Below the pieces are notes generated by a model. It was not told the origin of the DNA. It saw only the letters and a list, made by a program, of their open reading frames with translations, and made no database searches. Positions 9,151-18,000 of a stretch of 64,000 bases of DNA are shown piece by piece (positions within the stretch are counted from its first letter, which is position 1; each line of letters starts with the position of its first letter). Source of the stretch: Bacteroidota bacterium (GTDB lineage: Bacteria; Bacteroidota; Bacteroidia; Chitinophagales; Chitinophagaceae); NCBI GenBank assembly GCA_023386045.1, contig JAEWKK010000030.1, positions 248,001 through 312,000 on the forward strand. The letters are read 5' to 3'. The translations under genes were made by a program, and so were the position numbers.

Positions 9151-9594
9151 ATGGCAAAAGAAATCACTGGCTATGTAAAGCTACAGTGCAAAGGTGGCCA
9201 GGCAAATCCTGCACCTCCAATTGGTCCGGCGCTGGGTTCCAAGGGTATCAACATCATGGAATTCTGTAAGCAGTTCAACGCCAGGACACAAGACAGAATG
9301 GGAAAAGTTCTCCCGGTATTAATTACAGTTTACACGGATAAGTCATTCGACTTTATCATCAAAACTCCTCCAGCAGCCGTTCAGCTTAAGGATGCCGCAA
9401 AGGTTCAGAGTGGTTCCAAGGAACCTAACCGCCAGAAAGTGGGCAAGGTAACATGGGCACAGGTAGAAGAGATTGCAAAAGACAAAATGCCTGACCTGAA
9501 CGCCTTTACCCTGGAAAGCGCCATGAGCATGGTAGCCGGTACAGCCCGCAGCATGGGATTGACTGTAGAAGGTACAGCACCCTGGCAGAAATAA
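9151..9594 (+). CDS. rplK: Ribosomal protein uL11
   Basis: 147-residue L11, which binds the GTPase-associated region of 23S rRNA and recruits elongation and stringent factors. The family signature is clear: KLQCKGGQANPAPPIGPALG at the N-terminus, the rRNA-binding C-terminal domain and AGTARSMGLTV at the end. The start ATG is preceded by an A-rich stretch with no Shine-Dalgarno. First gene of the rplK-rplA-rplJ-rplL group; secE, nusG and the tRNA that often precede it in this phylum are absent here. Confidence 0.97.
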   Translation: MAKEITGYVKLQCKGGQANPAPPIGPALGSKGINIMEFCKQFNARTQDRMGKVLPVLITVYTDKSFDFIIKTPPAAVQLKDAAKVQSGSKEPNRQKVGKVTWAQVEEIAKDKMPDLNAFTLESAMSMVAGTARSMGLTVEGTAPWQK

Positions 9595-9644
9595 TTTCCT
9601 TTCCGCCCATGGCGGATGAACCTAACTATTAAAAAGAACTAGAA

Positions 9645-10340
9645 ATGGCATTCATTCCTAAAAAAAGAAAAGTAGCAAACGCAAAGGTTGATGCGAACAA
9701 AGCATACAGCCTGAAAGATGCTTCCACGTTGGTGAAAGATATCACAACCTGCAAGTTTGATGCGTCTGTTGACCTGCATATCCGTTTAGGCGTAGATCCT
9801 AAAAAAGCTGACCAGGCTATCCGTGGTACAGTAACCCTGCCTCATGGTACTGGTAAAACAAAAAGAGTATTGGTGCTTTGCGGTCCTGAACAGGAAGCCG
9901 CTGCAAAAGGCGCTGGTGCTGACTTTGTTGGTTTAGATGAATTTGTTCAAAAGATCGAAGGTGGCTGGACAGATGTGGACGTTATTGTTGCCACTCCTGC
10001 CGTGATGCCAAAGATCGGCCGCCTGGGTAAGATCCTCGGTCCACGTAACCTGATGCCAAACCCAAAGACTGGTACGGTTACTAACGACGTGGCAGCTGCT
10101 GTGAACGAAGTAAAAGGTGGTAAGATTGCCTTCAAGGTTGACAAGGCTGGTATCATCCATGCTTCTATTGGTCGCGTTTCCTTCACTCCTGAAAAAATCG
10201 CTGCCAACAGCCAGGAGTTGATAAACGCCATCATCAAGGCAAAACCTTCAACAGCAAAAGGTACTTACCTGAAAGGTCTTACCATGGCTGCAACCATGAG
10301 CCCTGGTATCGCCATCGACACTAAATCTTTTGTTCACTAA
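9645..10340 (+). CDS. rplA: Ribosomal protein uL1
   Basis: 231 residues, the usual length for bacterial L1. It forms the L1 stalk of the large subunit and is the translational repressor of the L11-L1 operon in characterised bacteria. Seen: DLHIRLGVDPKKADQ, the hinge and signature region GRLGKILGPRNLMPNPKTGT and a typical C-terminus. It starts 50 bases after rplK and is expected to be on the same message. Confidence 0.97.
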   Translation: MAFIPKKRKVANAKVDANKAYSLKDASTLVKDITTCKFDASVDLHIRLGVDPKKADQAIRGTVTLPHGTGKTKRVLVLCGPEQEAAAKGAGADFVGLDEFVQKIEGGWTDVDVIVATPAVMPKIGRLGKILGPRNLMPNPKTGTVTNDVAAAVNEVKGGKIAFKVDKAGIIHASIGRVSFTPEKIAANSQELINAIIKAKPSTAKGTYLKGLTMAATMSPGIAIDTKSFVH

Positions 10341-10399
10341 TTAAATAAAATGTCCTGAACTTATGCTTTAGCATAGGTGAAGGATGAAAATCAAAGGTC

Positions 10400-10927
10400 A
10401 TGACTAAAGAACAAAAAAATGCGATCATAGAAGAGCTGAAGGGTAAGTTCTCTCAGTACAACAACTTCTATGTTACCAATACAGAATCCCTGAGCGTTGA
10501 CCAGGTGACTAAACTTCGCCGTGCCTGCTTCAGCAAGAATGTTGAAATGCGTGTGGCTAAGAACACCCTGATCAAAAAAGCCCTGGAATCACTGAACAAC
10601 GAAAGCTATAACGGCGTTTTCGATTCACTGAACAATGTAACAGCCCTGATGTTCTCGGAGAATCCGAAAGAGCCGGCGCTGATCATCTCTTCTTTCCGTA
10701 CAGAAAGCAAGGGTGAAAGACCAGAATTGAAAGCTGCTTTCATCAATGGTGATATCTACAGCGGTGATAACAACCTGAAAACACTGACCCAGATCAAGAC
10801 GAAGAATGAATTGATCGGTGAAGTGATCGGCTTGTTGCAATCTCCTGCCAAGCGTGTACTGGCTGCCTTGTTGCACCACCACGAAAAGCAGGCAGAAGGC
10901 GCTGCAGAAACTCCGTCAGCAGAGTAA
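10400..10927 (+). CDS. rplJ: Ribosomal protein uL10
   Basis: 175-residue L10, the base of the L7/L12 stalk. The N-terminal domain binds 23S rRNA and L11; the C-terminal helix, here rich in Glu and Ala, holds L7/L12 dimers. Conserved features include the NNFYVTNTESLSVDQ region and RVAKNTLIKKAL. In E. coli the L10-L12 complex represses its own message; the structured spacer downstream may serve regulation here. Confidence 0.96.
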   Translation: MTKEQKNAIIEELKGKFSQYNNFYVTNTESLSVDQVTKLRRACFSKNVEMRVAKNTLIKKALESLNNESYNGVFDSLNNVTALMFSENPKEPALIISSFRTESKGERPELKAAFINGDIYSGDNNLKTLTQIKTKNELIGEVIGLLQSPAKRVLAALLHHHEKQAEGAAETPSAE

Positions 10928-10935
10928 GCGTTAAA

Positions 10936-10992
10936 TGTTTGAAGTTTAAGGTTCTCATCAACTTTAAACTTTTAAACCTTAAACCTGAAACA
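10936..10992. repeat. Palindromic word array in the rplJ-rplL spacer
   Basis: An 18-base arm at 10936-10953 pairs with 10975-10992 at 16 of 18 positions. A second partial partner, AACTTTAAACTT at 10960-10971, lies between them, so two alternative hairpins can form from the same left arm. The words are variants of GTTTAAGGTT. It lies in the transcribed spacer, so alternative RNA structures are plausible; no function is known. Confidence 0.6.
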
Positions 10993-11085
10993 TAAAACAA
11001 CCCAGGCCTGAGGGTTAACTAAGGCAAATTTTTTTAAACCATCCTCCGGAGTCTAAAGCAATGAAGGGGGAAAAAATTAATCAAA

Positions 11086-11454
11086 ATGGCAGACGTTAAA
11101 AATCTTGCAGAACAATTAGTAGGCCTTACTGTAAAAGAAGTACAGGAACTGGCTGATTTCTTAAAATCTGAGTATGGTATCGAGCCAGCTGCTGCTGCAG
11201 TTATTGCCGGTCCTGCTGCCGCTGCTCCAGCCGCTGAAGAAAAAACAACCTTCGACGTGATCCTGAAAGCTGCCGGTGCATCAAAGCTGAACGTGGTTAA
11301 GATCGTTAAAGATCTGACTGGTCTTGGTCTGAAAGAAGCAAAAGACCTCGTTGATGGTGCTCCAAAGCCAATCAAAGAAGGTGTTGACAAAGCAACAGCT
11401 GATGAACTGGTAGCCAAGCTGAAAGAAGCAGGCGCTGATGTTGAAATCGCTTAA
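11086..11454 (+). CDS. rplL: Ribosomal protein bL12 (L7/L12)
   Basis: 122 residues: N-terminal dimerisation helices, an Ala/Pro-rich hinge (residues about 36-50), and the globular C-terminal domain with KLNVVKIVKDLTGLGLKEAK, which contacts translation factors. This is the only ribosomal protein present in several copies per ribosome. It is separated from rplJ by a structured 158-base spacer and followed at once by a strong terminator, so transcription probably ends here rather than running into rpoB. Confidence 0.97.
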   Translation: MADVKNLAEQLVGLTVKEVQELADFLKSEYGIEPAAAAVIAGPAAAAPAAEEKTTFDVILKAAGASKLNVVKIVKDLTGLGLKEAKDLVDGAPKPIKEGVDKATADELVAKLKEAGADVEIA

Positions 11455-11472
11455 TTGTTTCTGATAAAACTG

Positions 11473-11503
11473 AAAAGCTCCAACCTGGTTGGAGCTTTTT
11501 TTA
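11473..11503 (+). terminator. Rho-independent terminator after rplL
   Basis: A perfect 10-bp stem, AAGCTCCAAC with GTTGGAGCTT, has a two-base loop and is followed by a T7 run. It closes the rplK-rplL unit and isolates it from rpoBC. Confidence 0.9.
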
Positions 11504-11539
11504 TGTCCATGCCTCTCGCTTTACTTTATACCAGCTGGT

Positions 11540-11547
11540 TATATTTG
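11540..11547 (+). promoter_or_regulatory. -7 box ahead of the GH92 gene
   Basis: TATATTTG fits TAnnTTTG exactly and ends only 4 bases before the ATG at 11552, so the transcript would be leaderless or nearly so. This supports both the chosen start and independent transcription of the inserted gene. Confidence 0.55.
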
Positions 11548-11551
11548 TTGC

Positions 11552-13834
11552 ATGCAAAAACTGCTGCTGCTTGCCTTTATCAATATTTATTCGGTCTCTA
11601 TTTCCGCTCAAAACGTTTCGCAGGTTAAAGATCCCGTTGAATGGGTGAACCCCCTGATGGGAACAGATTCCAAATACGAACTTTCCAATGGAAATACCTA
11701 TCCCGCCATCTGCGTTCCCTGGGGAATGAACTTCTGGACCCCGCAAACCAATAATATGGGCAATGGCTGGCAATACCAGTACAGTGCCAATAAGATCAGG
11801 GGATTCAAGCAAACACACCAGCCTTCTCCCTGGATGAATGATTACGGCCAATTTTCCATCATGCCGGTAACCAAACTAAAATTCCGGGAAAATGAAAGAG
11901 CCAGCTGGTTCTCTCACAAGGCTGAAATCGTCAAACCCTATTACTACAGCGTTTACCTGGCAGATGCTGATGTGACTACCGAACTTACCACCACAGAAAG
12001 AGCAGCTCAATTCCGCCTGACTTATCCGGAAACCGATAGTGCTTTTTTAGTGATTGATGCTTTTGACAGGGGCTCTTATATCAGGATCATCCCCGAACAA
12101 AAAAAGATCATTGGTTACTCTACACGTAACAGCCGTGGTGTGACAGAAAATTTCAAAAACTATTTTGTAATCAGCTTCGACAGGCCATTCAGCTTTACTG
12201 CCACCTGGCATGATTCAACCCTGGTAAAAGATTCACTGGAAATGAAAGCGGGACATGCCGGTGCTATCGTTGGATTTTCAACCAGGAAAGGAGAAAAAGT
12301 AAACCTGAAAGTGGCTTCTTCATTTATTTCTTTTGAGCAGGCTGAAAGAAACCTGCAGCAGGAAATTGCCGCTGATGATTTTGAAACCACAAAATCCAAA
12401 TCCAAAGCAACCTGGAATAAAATACTGGGAAGACTGAAAGTGGAAGGTGGCACGGTGGACCAGGTGAAAACTTTTTATTCCTGTCTGTACAGGGCAGTAC
12501 AGTTTCCTCAAAAATTGTATGAGTTGGATGAAAACAAAAAAGCAGTTCATTACAGTCCTTACAACGGAAAAGTTTTACCCGGTTATCTCTTTGGTGGTAC
12601 AGGTTTCTGGGATACGTTCCGTGCTTTGTATCCCTTACTCAATTTAGTTTATCCTTCCATCAACAGGGAAATGCAGGAAGGATTAGTGAATGCTTATAAA
12701 GAAGGCGGCTTTCTTCCCGAATGGTCTGCACCGGGATACAGAAACGTCATGATCGGGAATAATTCTGCTTCAGTTGTTGCTGAAGCCTATCTAAAAGGTT
12801 TGCGAGGTTACGACATCAATACTCTTTACGAAGCATTATTGAAGGATGCAAACACTGAAGGTCCTCTTGATGCAGTGGCACGCAAAGGATCGGCCTACTA
12901 CAACAAACTCGGTTATGTGCCCTACGATGTTAAGATCAATGAAAGTGCAGCAAGAACGCTTGAATATGCCTATGATGATTTTGCCATTTACCAGCTGGCA
13001 AAAATTTTAAAAAGACCAGCAGCCGAGATTGAACTTTATAAAAAAAGAAGCCTGAACTACCAGCATCTTTTCGATACTGAATTCAAATTGATGCGTGGCA
13101 AAAACCAGGATGGAAGTTTTCAAAAACCATTCAATCCTTTCAAATGGGGTGATGCCTTTACGGAAGGGAACAGCTGGCATTATACCTGGAGCGTTTTTCA
13201 TGATATTGAAGGACTCAAGAAACTAATGGGCGGCAACAAAATCTTTGTCAGCATGCTCGATTCGGTTTTTCATCTTCCACCCATATTTGATGACAGCTAT
13301 TATGGTGGCACCATCCACGAGATCCGCGAAATGCAGGTGATGAACATGGGTCAGTACGCGCATGGCAACCAGCCCATTCAGCACATGATCTACCTCTATA
13401 ACTATGCTGGGCAGCCCTGGAAAACTCAATACCGAATTCGTGAAGCCATGAGCAAGTTGTACCAGCCCACACCTGATGGTTATTGTGGTGATGAAGATAA
13501 TGGCCAAACCTCTGCCTGGTATATTTTTTCGGCAATGGGATTCTATCCTGTTTGTCCTGCTACAGATCAATATGTCCTGGGTACTCCCTTGTTTAAAAAA
13601 CTCACGTTGCAACTGGAAAATGGAAAGAAAACCATCATTGAAGCGCCAGCTAACAGTGATCGGAATTTGTATGTGCAGGAATTGAAATTGAATGATAGGA
13701 TCCATCCCCTTAATTGGATCAGCCATACAGATCTCATGAAAGGTGCACATTTGTATTTCCAGATGAGCAACAAGCCTAATCAAAAAAGAGGAACTGAAAA
13801 AACTGCTTATCCGTTTTCGCTTTCTCTTCAATAG
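11552..13834 (+). CDS. GH92-family alpha-mannosidase, secreted
   Basis: A 761-residue exported enzyme with a signal peptide ending SISAQ. GH92 enzymes are Ca-dependent exo-alpha-mannosidases that trim alpha-linked mannose from N-glycans or mannans, usually in the periplasm. Seen: GTGFWDTFRALYPL, PEWSAPGYRNVMIGN, EGNSWHYTWSVFHD, AHGNQPIQHM and CGDEDNGQTSAW. The acidic residues of the last motif (D647, D649) match the catalytic-base region. ATG 11552 is preferred to an upstream frame extension because it directly begins the signal peptide and follows a -7 box. No SusC/D pair or other glycan-use genes lie beside it; it stands alone between rplL and rpoB, an odd place for it. Confidence 0.93.
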   Translation: MQKLLLLAFINIYSVSISAQNVSQVKDPVEWVNPLMGTDSKYELSNGNTYPAICVPWGMNFWTPQTNNMGNGWQYQYSANKIRGFKQTHQPSPWMNDYGQFSIMPVTKLKFRENERASWFSHKAEIVKPYYYSVYLADADVTTELTTTERAAQFRLTYPETDSAFLVIDAFDRGSYIRIIPEQKKIIGYSTRNSRGVTENFKNYFVISFDRPFSFTATWHDSTLVKDSLEMKAGHAGAIVGFSTRKGEKVNLKVASSFISFEQAERNLQQEIAADDFETTKSKSKATWNKILGRLKVEGGTVDQVKTFYSCLYRAVQFPQKLYELDENKKAVHYSPYNGKVLPGYLFGGTGFWDTFRALYPLLNLVYPSINREMQEGLVNAYKEGGFLPEWSAPGYRNVMIGNNSASVVAEAYLKGLRGYDINTLYEALLKDANTEGPLDAVARKGSAYYNKLGYVPYDVKINESAARTLEYAYDDFAIYQLAKILKRPAAEIELYKKRSLNYQHLFDTEFKLMRGKNQDGSFQKPFNPFKWGDAFTEGNSWHYTWSVFHDIEGLKKLMGGNKIFVSMLDSVFHLPPIFDDSYYGGTIHEIREMQVMNMGQYAHGNQPIQHMIYLYNYAGQPWKTQYRIREAMSKLYQPTPDGYCGDEDNGQTSAWYIFSAMGFYPVCPATDQYVLGTPLFKKLTLQLENGKKTIIEAPANSDRNLYVQELKLNDRIHPLNWISHTDLMKGAHLYFQMSNKPNQKRGTEKTAYPFSLSLQ

Positions 13835-13877
13835 GCGAATGATTATTTGTGGCCCGGCTTGAATTCTTTGTGCAACA

Positions 13878-13915
13878 TTTGTTGCGTCGCACTCGTGTAC
13901 ACCTGGAATTCTGAT
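13878..13915 (+). repeat. Dispersed repeat copy A (TGTTGCGTCGCACTC type)
   Basis: TTGTTGCGTCGCACTCGTGT followed by ACACCTGGAATTC. A close inverted copy lies at 37819-37848 and a diverged direct copy at 63772-63808. It sits between the convergent GH92 and HhH genes. Confidence 0.55.
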
Positions 13916-13928
13916 CGGCTTGTATGAT

Positions 13929-14825
13929 CTATTCAACAGTCAGGTAATTTTTGATCTTTTCAAAAAGCACCTCATCCACCAGCATGATATTCTTCAACGA
14001 CTCAATATTTTTGAAATCGCCATGCTGTTTCCTGTATTCAACAATGGCACTGGCTAATTTCCATTTGATATAAGGATGCGTTTTCAATTCTTCAATAGTG
14101 GCTGTATTCAGGTTGATCTTTCTGATCTCACCATCAACTTTCAGGAAAGGTTTGATCTTTTGAAAAGTGGAATCAGGGAGGCCATACACTTCACTTAGTT
14201 GGTCAATCTTATAAAATCCTCCCAGCCTTTCCCTGAACATCATGATTCTCGAGGATAGTTTACTGCCAATGCCAGGCAGGTCCAGCCATTGAAGACTATC
14301 GGCGCTGTTAATATCAATTTCAGAAATTGTTCTTTCAGTCTTTTTCCTTTCCGGCGGATTGTAGTTTTTGGGCTCTGCGTTTTCAATCCGGATAAATGGT
14401 TTTGCTCTTTCATAAAATCCATTGGGCAGTCCCCAGATCTTTTGCAGGTCTTCGGCTTTATAAAACCTGCCGCCCTTGTTCCTATATTTCTCAATGGTCT
14501 GACTGGTTTTCAGGCTCAATCCCAATCTTTGCCAGCCTTCAACAGAAAGTGTATTCGGATTAAAAGGAAATAGCTCGCCGGGACTGTTCCCCGGCGCAAA
14601 AGGAGTAGAAGTAATTTCTTCATCAAAGGACCTCGGTCTTTTTTTGTCGAGGCTGTCGGCCAACCCTGCCAATACCCGGGATTCTTCTGGTGGAAGCACA
14701 TCTTTTTTCCTGTAAAAACGGGGGAGGAAATAAACGGTCAGGATCAGTACAAAAAGTACCAGGATTCCGATACGGTCGCGGCGGCTGAAACTGAAATATT
14801 CTTTGAGAACTTCTTTCCATTGCAT
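13929..14825 (-). CDS. Membrane-anchored helix-hairpin-helix protein (ComEA-like)
   Basis: 298 residues. A membrane segment near residues 18-36 (GILVLFVLILTVYFLP) is followed by a linker and then repeated helix-hairpin-helix units, including LPGIGSKLSSRIMMFRERLG and INLNTATIEELKTHPYIKWK. HhH units bind DNA without sequence specificity, and ComEA-type proteins receive incoming DNA during transformation. Here three or four units in tandem suggest DNA binding at the membrane, but a role in competence is inference. ATG 14825 begins the hydrophobic N-terminus; an upstream extension to 15041 looks non-coding. It lies opposite to and between GH92 and rpoB. Confidence 0.75.
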   Translation of the reverse strand: MQWKEVLKEYFSFSRRDRIGILVLFVLILTVYFLPRFYRKKDVLPPEESRVLAGLADSLDKKRPRSFDEEITSTPFAPGNSPGELFPFNPNTLSVEGWQRLGLSLKTSQTIEKYRNKGGRFYKAEDLQKIWGLPNGFYERAKPFIRIENAEPKNYNPPERKKTERTISEIDINSADSLQWLDLPGIGSKLSSRIMMFRERLGGFYKIDQLSEVYGLPDSTFQKIKPFLKVDGEIRKINLNTATIEELKTHPYIKWKLASAIVEYRKQHGDFKNIESLKNIMLVDEVLFEKIKNYLTVE

Positions 14826-15067
14826 CTGGAAAAGTTCGCATGTATTAAAGCAATGCCAAAAGTATTTCGGCTTAATCTTTGTGAGCAAAAAAACCTTGTT
14901 GGTGTGGGTTAAATCCTTACTTTTGCAATCCTTTAGTTTTGGCCAAAAATAGTTTGACGTCGCAAATTCATGCTTAAATAGTTGATCTTCAATGCTTTTA
15001 TTTCTGATAGGAATAGAGGCCTGAGGGGTTTTTGCCGTCAATAAACATTAAACCGGTTTTTAATCAT

Positions 15068-18000
15068 ATGCCTACAACACTGAATCACAGGGTGAATTTC
15101 GGTAAAATTGGAAATATTGCCGATACACCTGACCTTCTGGCTGTACAGATCCAATCTTTTAGAGAGTTCTTTCAGTTAGAGACTACTCCAGACAAAAGAA
15201 ATGTTGAAGGTTTGTTCCGCGTGTTCAAAGAGAACTTCCCGATCACCGACACCCGCAACATTTTTGTTCTCGAATTCCTTGACTACTTTATCGATCCGCC
15301 ACGCTACACCATTGAAGAATGTATGGAGCGCGGTCTGACTTACGCTGTGCCTCTGAAGGCCAAGCTGCGTCTGAGCTGTAACGATGAAGAGCACATCGAC
15401 TTCCAGACCATTGTCCAGGATGTGTTCCTTGGTAACATTCCTTACATGACACCCCGCGGTACCTTCGTGATCAACGGAGCTGAGCGTGTGGTGGTTTCCC
15501 AGTTACACCGTTCACCTGGTGTGTTCTTCGGGCAATCCATCCACCCCAACGGTACCAAGATCTACTCTGCCAGGGTGATTCCTTTCAAAGGAGCATGGAT
15601 GGAGTTTGCTACGGACATCAATAACGTGATGTACGCTTACATCGATCGTAAGAAAAAATTCCCTGTAACAACCCTGCTGCGTTCTATCGGTTTTGAGACT
15701 GATAAGGACATTCTTGAGTTGTTCGGAATGGCCGATGAAGTAAAAGGCGATAAGAAATCACTTTCCAAATTCGTAGGCCGCCGTCTTGCTGCACGTGTAT
15801 TGCGCAGCTGGGTGGAAGACTTCGTGGATGAGGATACCGGCGAGGTGGTTTCCATTGAAAGAAATGAAGTGGTGCTCGAGCGTGATTCCATTCTTGATGA
15901 AGAAGCGATCGATACCATTTCTGATATGGATATCAAATCCGTATTTGTTCAGAAAGAAGACGTTGGTGGCGATTATGCTATCATCTATAATACATTAAAC
16001 AAGGATACCTCTAACTCGGAGCTGGAAGCCGTTCAGGTGATCTACCGCCAGTTGCGCGGAGCAGATGCACCGGATAACGAAACAGCAAGAGGTATCATCG
16101 ATAAATTATTCTTCTCCGACAAGCGTTATGACCTCGGAGAAGTGGGACGTTACAAGATCAACCGCAAGTTGAACCTGAACTCACCACTCGAGCAAAAAAC
16201 GCTAACGAAAGAAGATATCATCGAGATCATTAAATATCTGGTGCGCCTAACCAATGGTAAGGCCGAGATTGATGATATCGATCACCTCTCAAATCGCCGT
16301 GTTCGTACCGTGGGTGAGCAGCTCTATGCTCAGTTTGGTGTGGGGCTTGCCCGTATGGCAAGAACCATCCGTGAAAGAATGAACGTACGCGATAACGAGG
16401 TGTTTACTCCTGTGGATCTGATCAATGCAAGAACACTTTCTTCAGTGATCAACTCCTTCTTCGGAACCTCACAATTATCTCAGTTCCTCGACCAGACCAA
16501 TCCTTTGTCAGAGATCACGCACAAGCGACGTATCTCCGCTCTCGGACCCGGTGGCTTAAGCCGTGAAAGAGCAGGTTTCGAGGTTCGTGACGTACACTAT
16601 TCGCACTATGGCCGATTGTGTACCATTGAAACACCTGAAGGTCCCAACATCGGTCTGATCTCTACTCTTTGCGTTCACGCCAAGATCAACGAGATGGGCT
16701 TCATTGAAACTCCTTACCGCAAGGTTGAAAATGGTAAAGTGAATATGAAGCAGCTCACTTTCCTGAGCGCCGAAGAAGAGGACAGCGCAAAGATCGCCCA
16801 GGCCAATACGCCGCTTGATGATAAACATGCTTTTGCAGAAGATAAGGTAGTAAGCCGTGAAACCGGTGACTTCCCGATCCTTGATAAAGGTGAAGTAGAA
16901 TACATGGACGTGGCACCCAACCAGATCGTTGGTCTGAGTGCTTCGCTAATCCCTTTCCTTGAGCATGATGACGCCAACCGTGCGCTGATGGGATCAAACA
17001 TGCAACGCCAGGCTGTTCCGCTTTTACGTCCTGATGTTCCTGTAGTAGGAACCGGACTGGAAGCCAAGGCTGCCCGTGATGCAAGGATACAGATCCATGC
17101 GGAAGGTAATGGTGTGGTTGAATTTGTAGATGCCAATGAAATTCATGTTCGCTATAATCGTAACGATGACCAGCGCCTGGTTTCATTTGAAGATGACCTG
17201 ATCGTTTACAGGCTCACAAAATTCATCAAGACCAACCAGGAAACATCCATCAACCTGAAACCAGCTGTGAAGAAAGGACAGCAGGTGAAAGAAGGTGATT
17301 TCCTTACGGAAGGTTATGCTACCAAAAATGGTGAGCTGGCATTGGGTAAGAACCTGAAAGTGGCCTTCATGCCATGGAAAGGTTACAACTTCGAGGATGC
17401 CATCGTGATCTCTGAAAGAGTAGTAAAAGAAGATCTCTTCACTTCCGTTCACATCTCTGAATATGAACTGGAAGTACGTGATACAAAACTGGGTGAAGAA
17501 GAACTGACGCCGGATATTCCAAACGTTTCTGAAGAAGCTACCAAAGACCTCGATGAAAATGGTATCATCCGCATTGGTGCCCAGGTTAAAGAAGGTGATA
17601 TCCTGATTGGTAAGATCACTCCAAAAGGTGAATCTGATCCAACACCTGAAGAAAAACTGCTTCGCGCCATCTTTGGCGACAAGGCTGGAGATGCTAAAGA
17701 CGCTTCACTGAAAGCTCCGAATGGTGTTGAAGGTGTGGTGATCAACAAGAAGCTGTTCCAGAGAGCCAAGAAAGATAAAAATGCAAAGGTTCGTGAGAAA
17801 GCAGCTTTGGAGAAACTGGAGAAGATTCACGAGAAGAATGTGACAGACCTGATGGATGTACTGCTGGATAAATTGCAAACGCTGCTGAAGGAAAAAACTT
17901 CTGCTGGTGTAAGCAACAACTTTGGTGAAGTGCTGATTGGTAAAGGTGCCAAATTCACTCAAAAGAATCTAACCGGTATCGACTACCAGAATGTGAATCC

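Noticed and set aside
14826..15041. Longer N-terminus for the HhH protein
   Set aside because: The extension is Lys/Phe/Thr-rich without pattern, and the inner ATG begins directly before the membrane anchor.
16450..16560. Rifampicin resistance changes in rpoB
   Set aside because: The residues usually mutated are all wild type.
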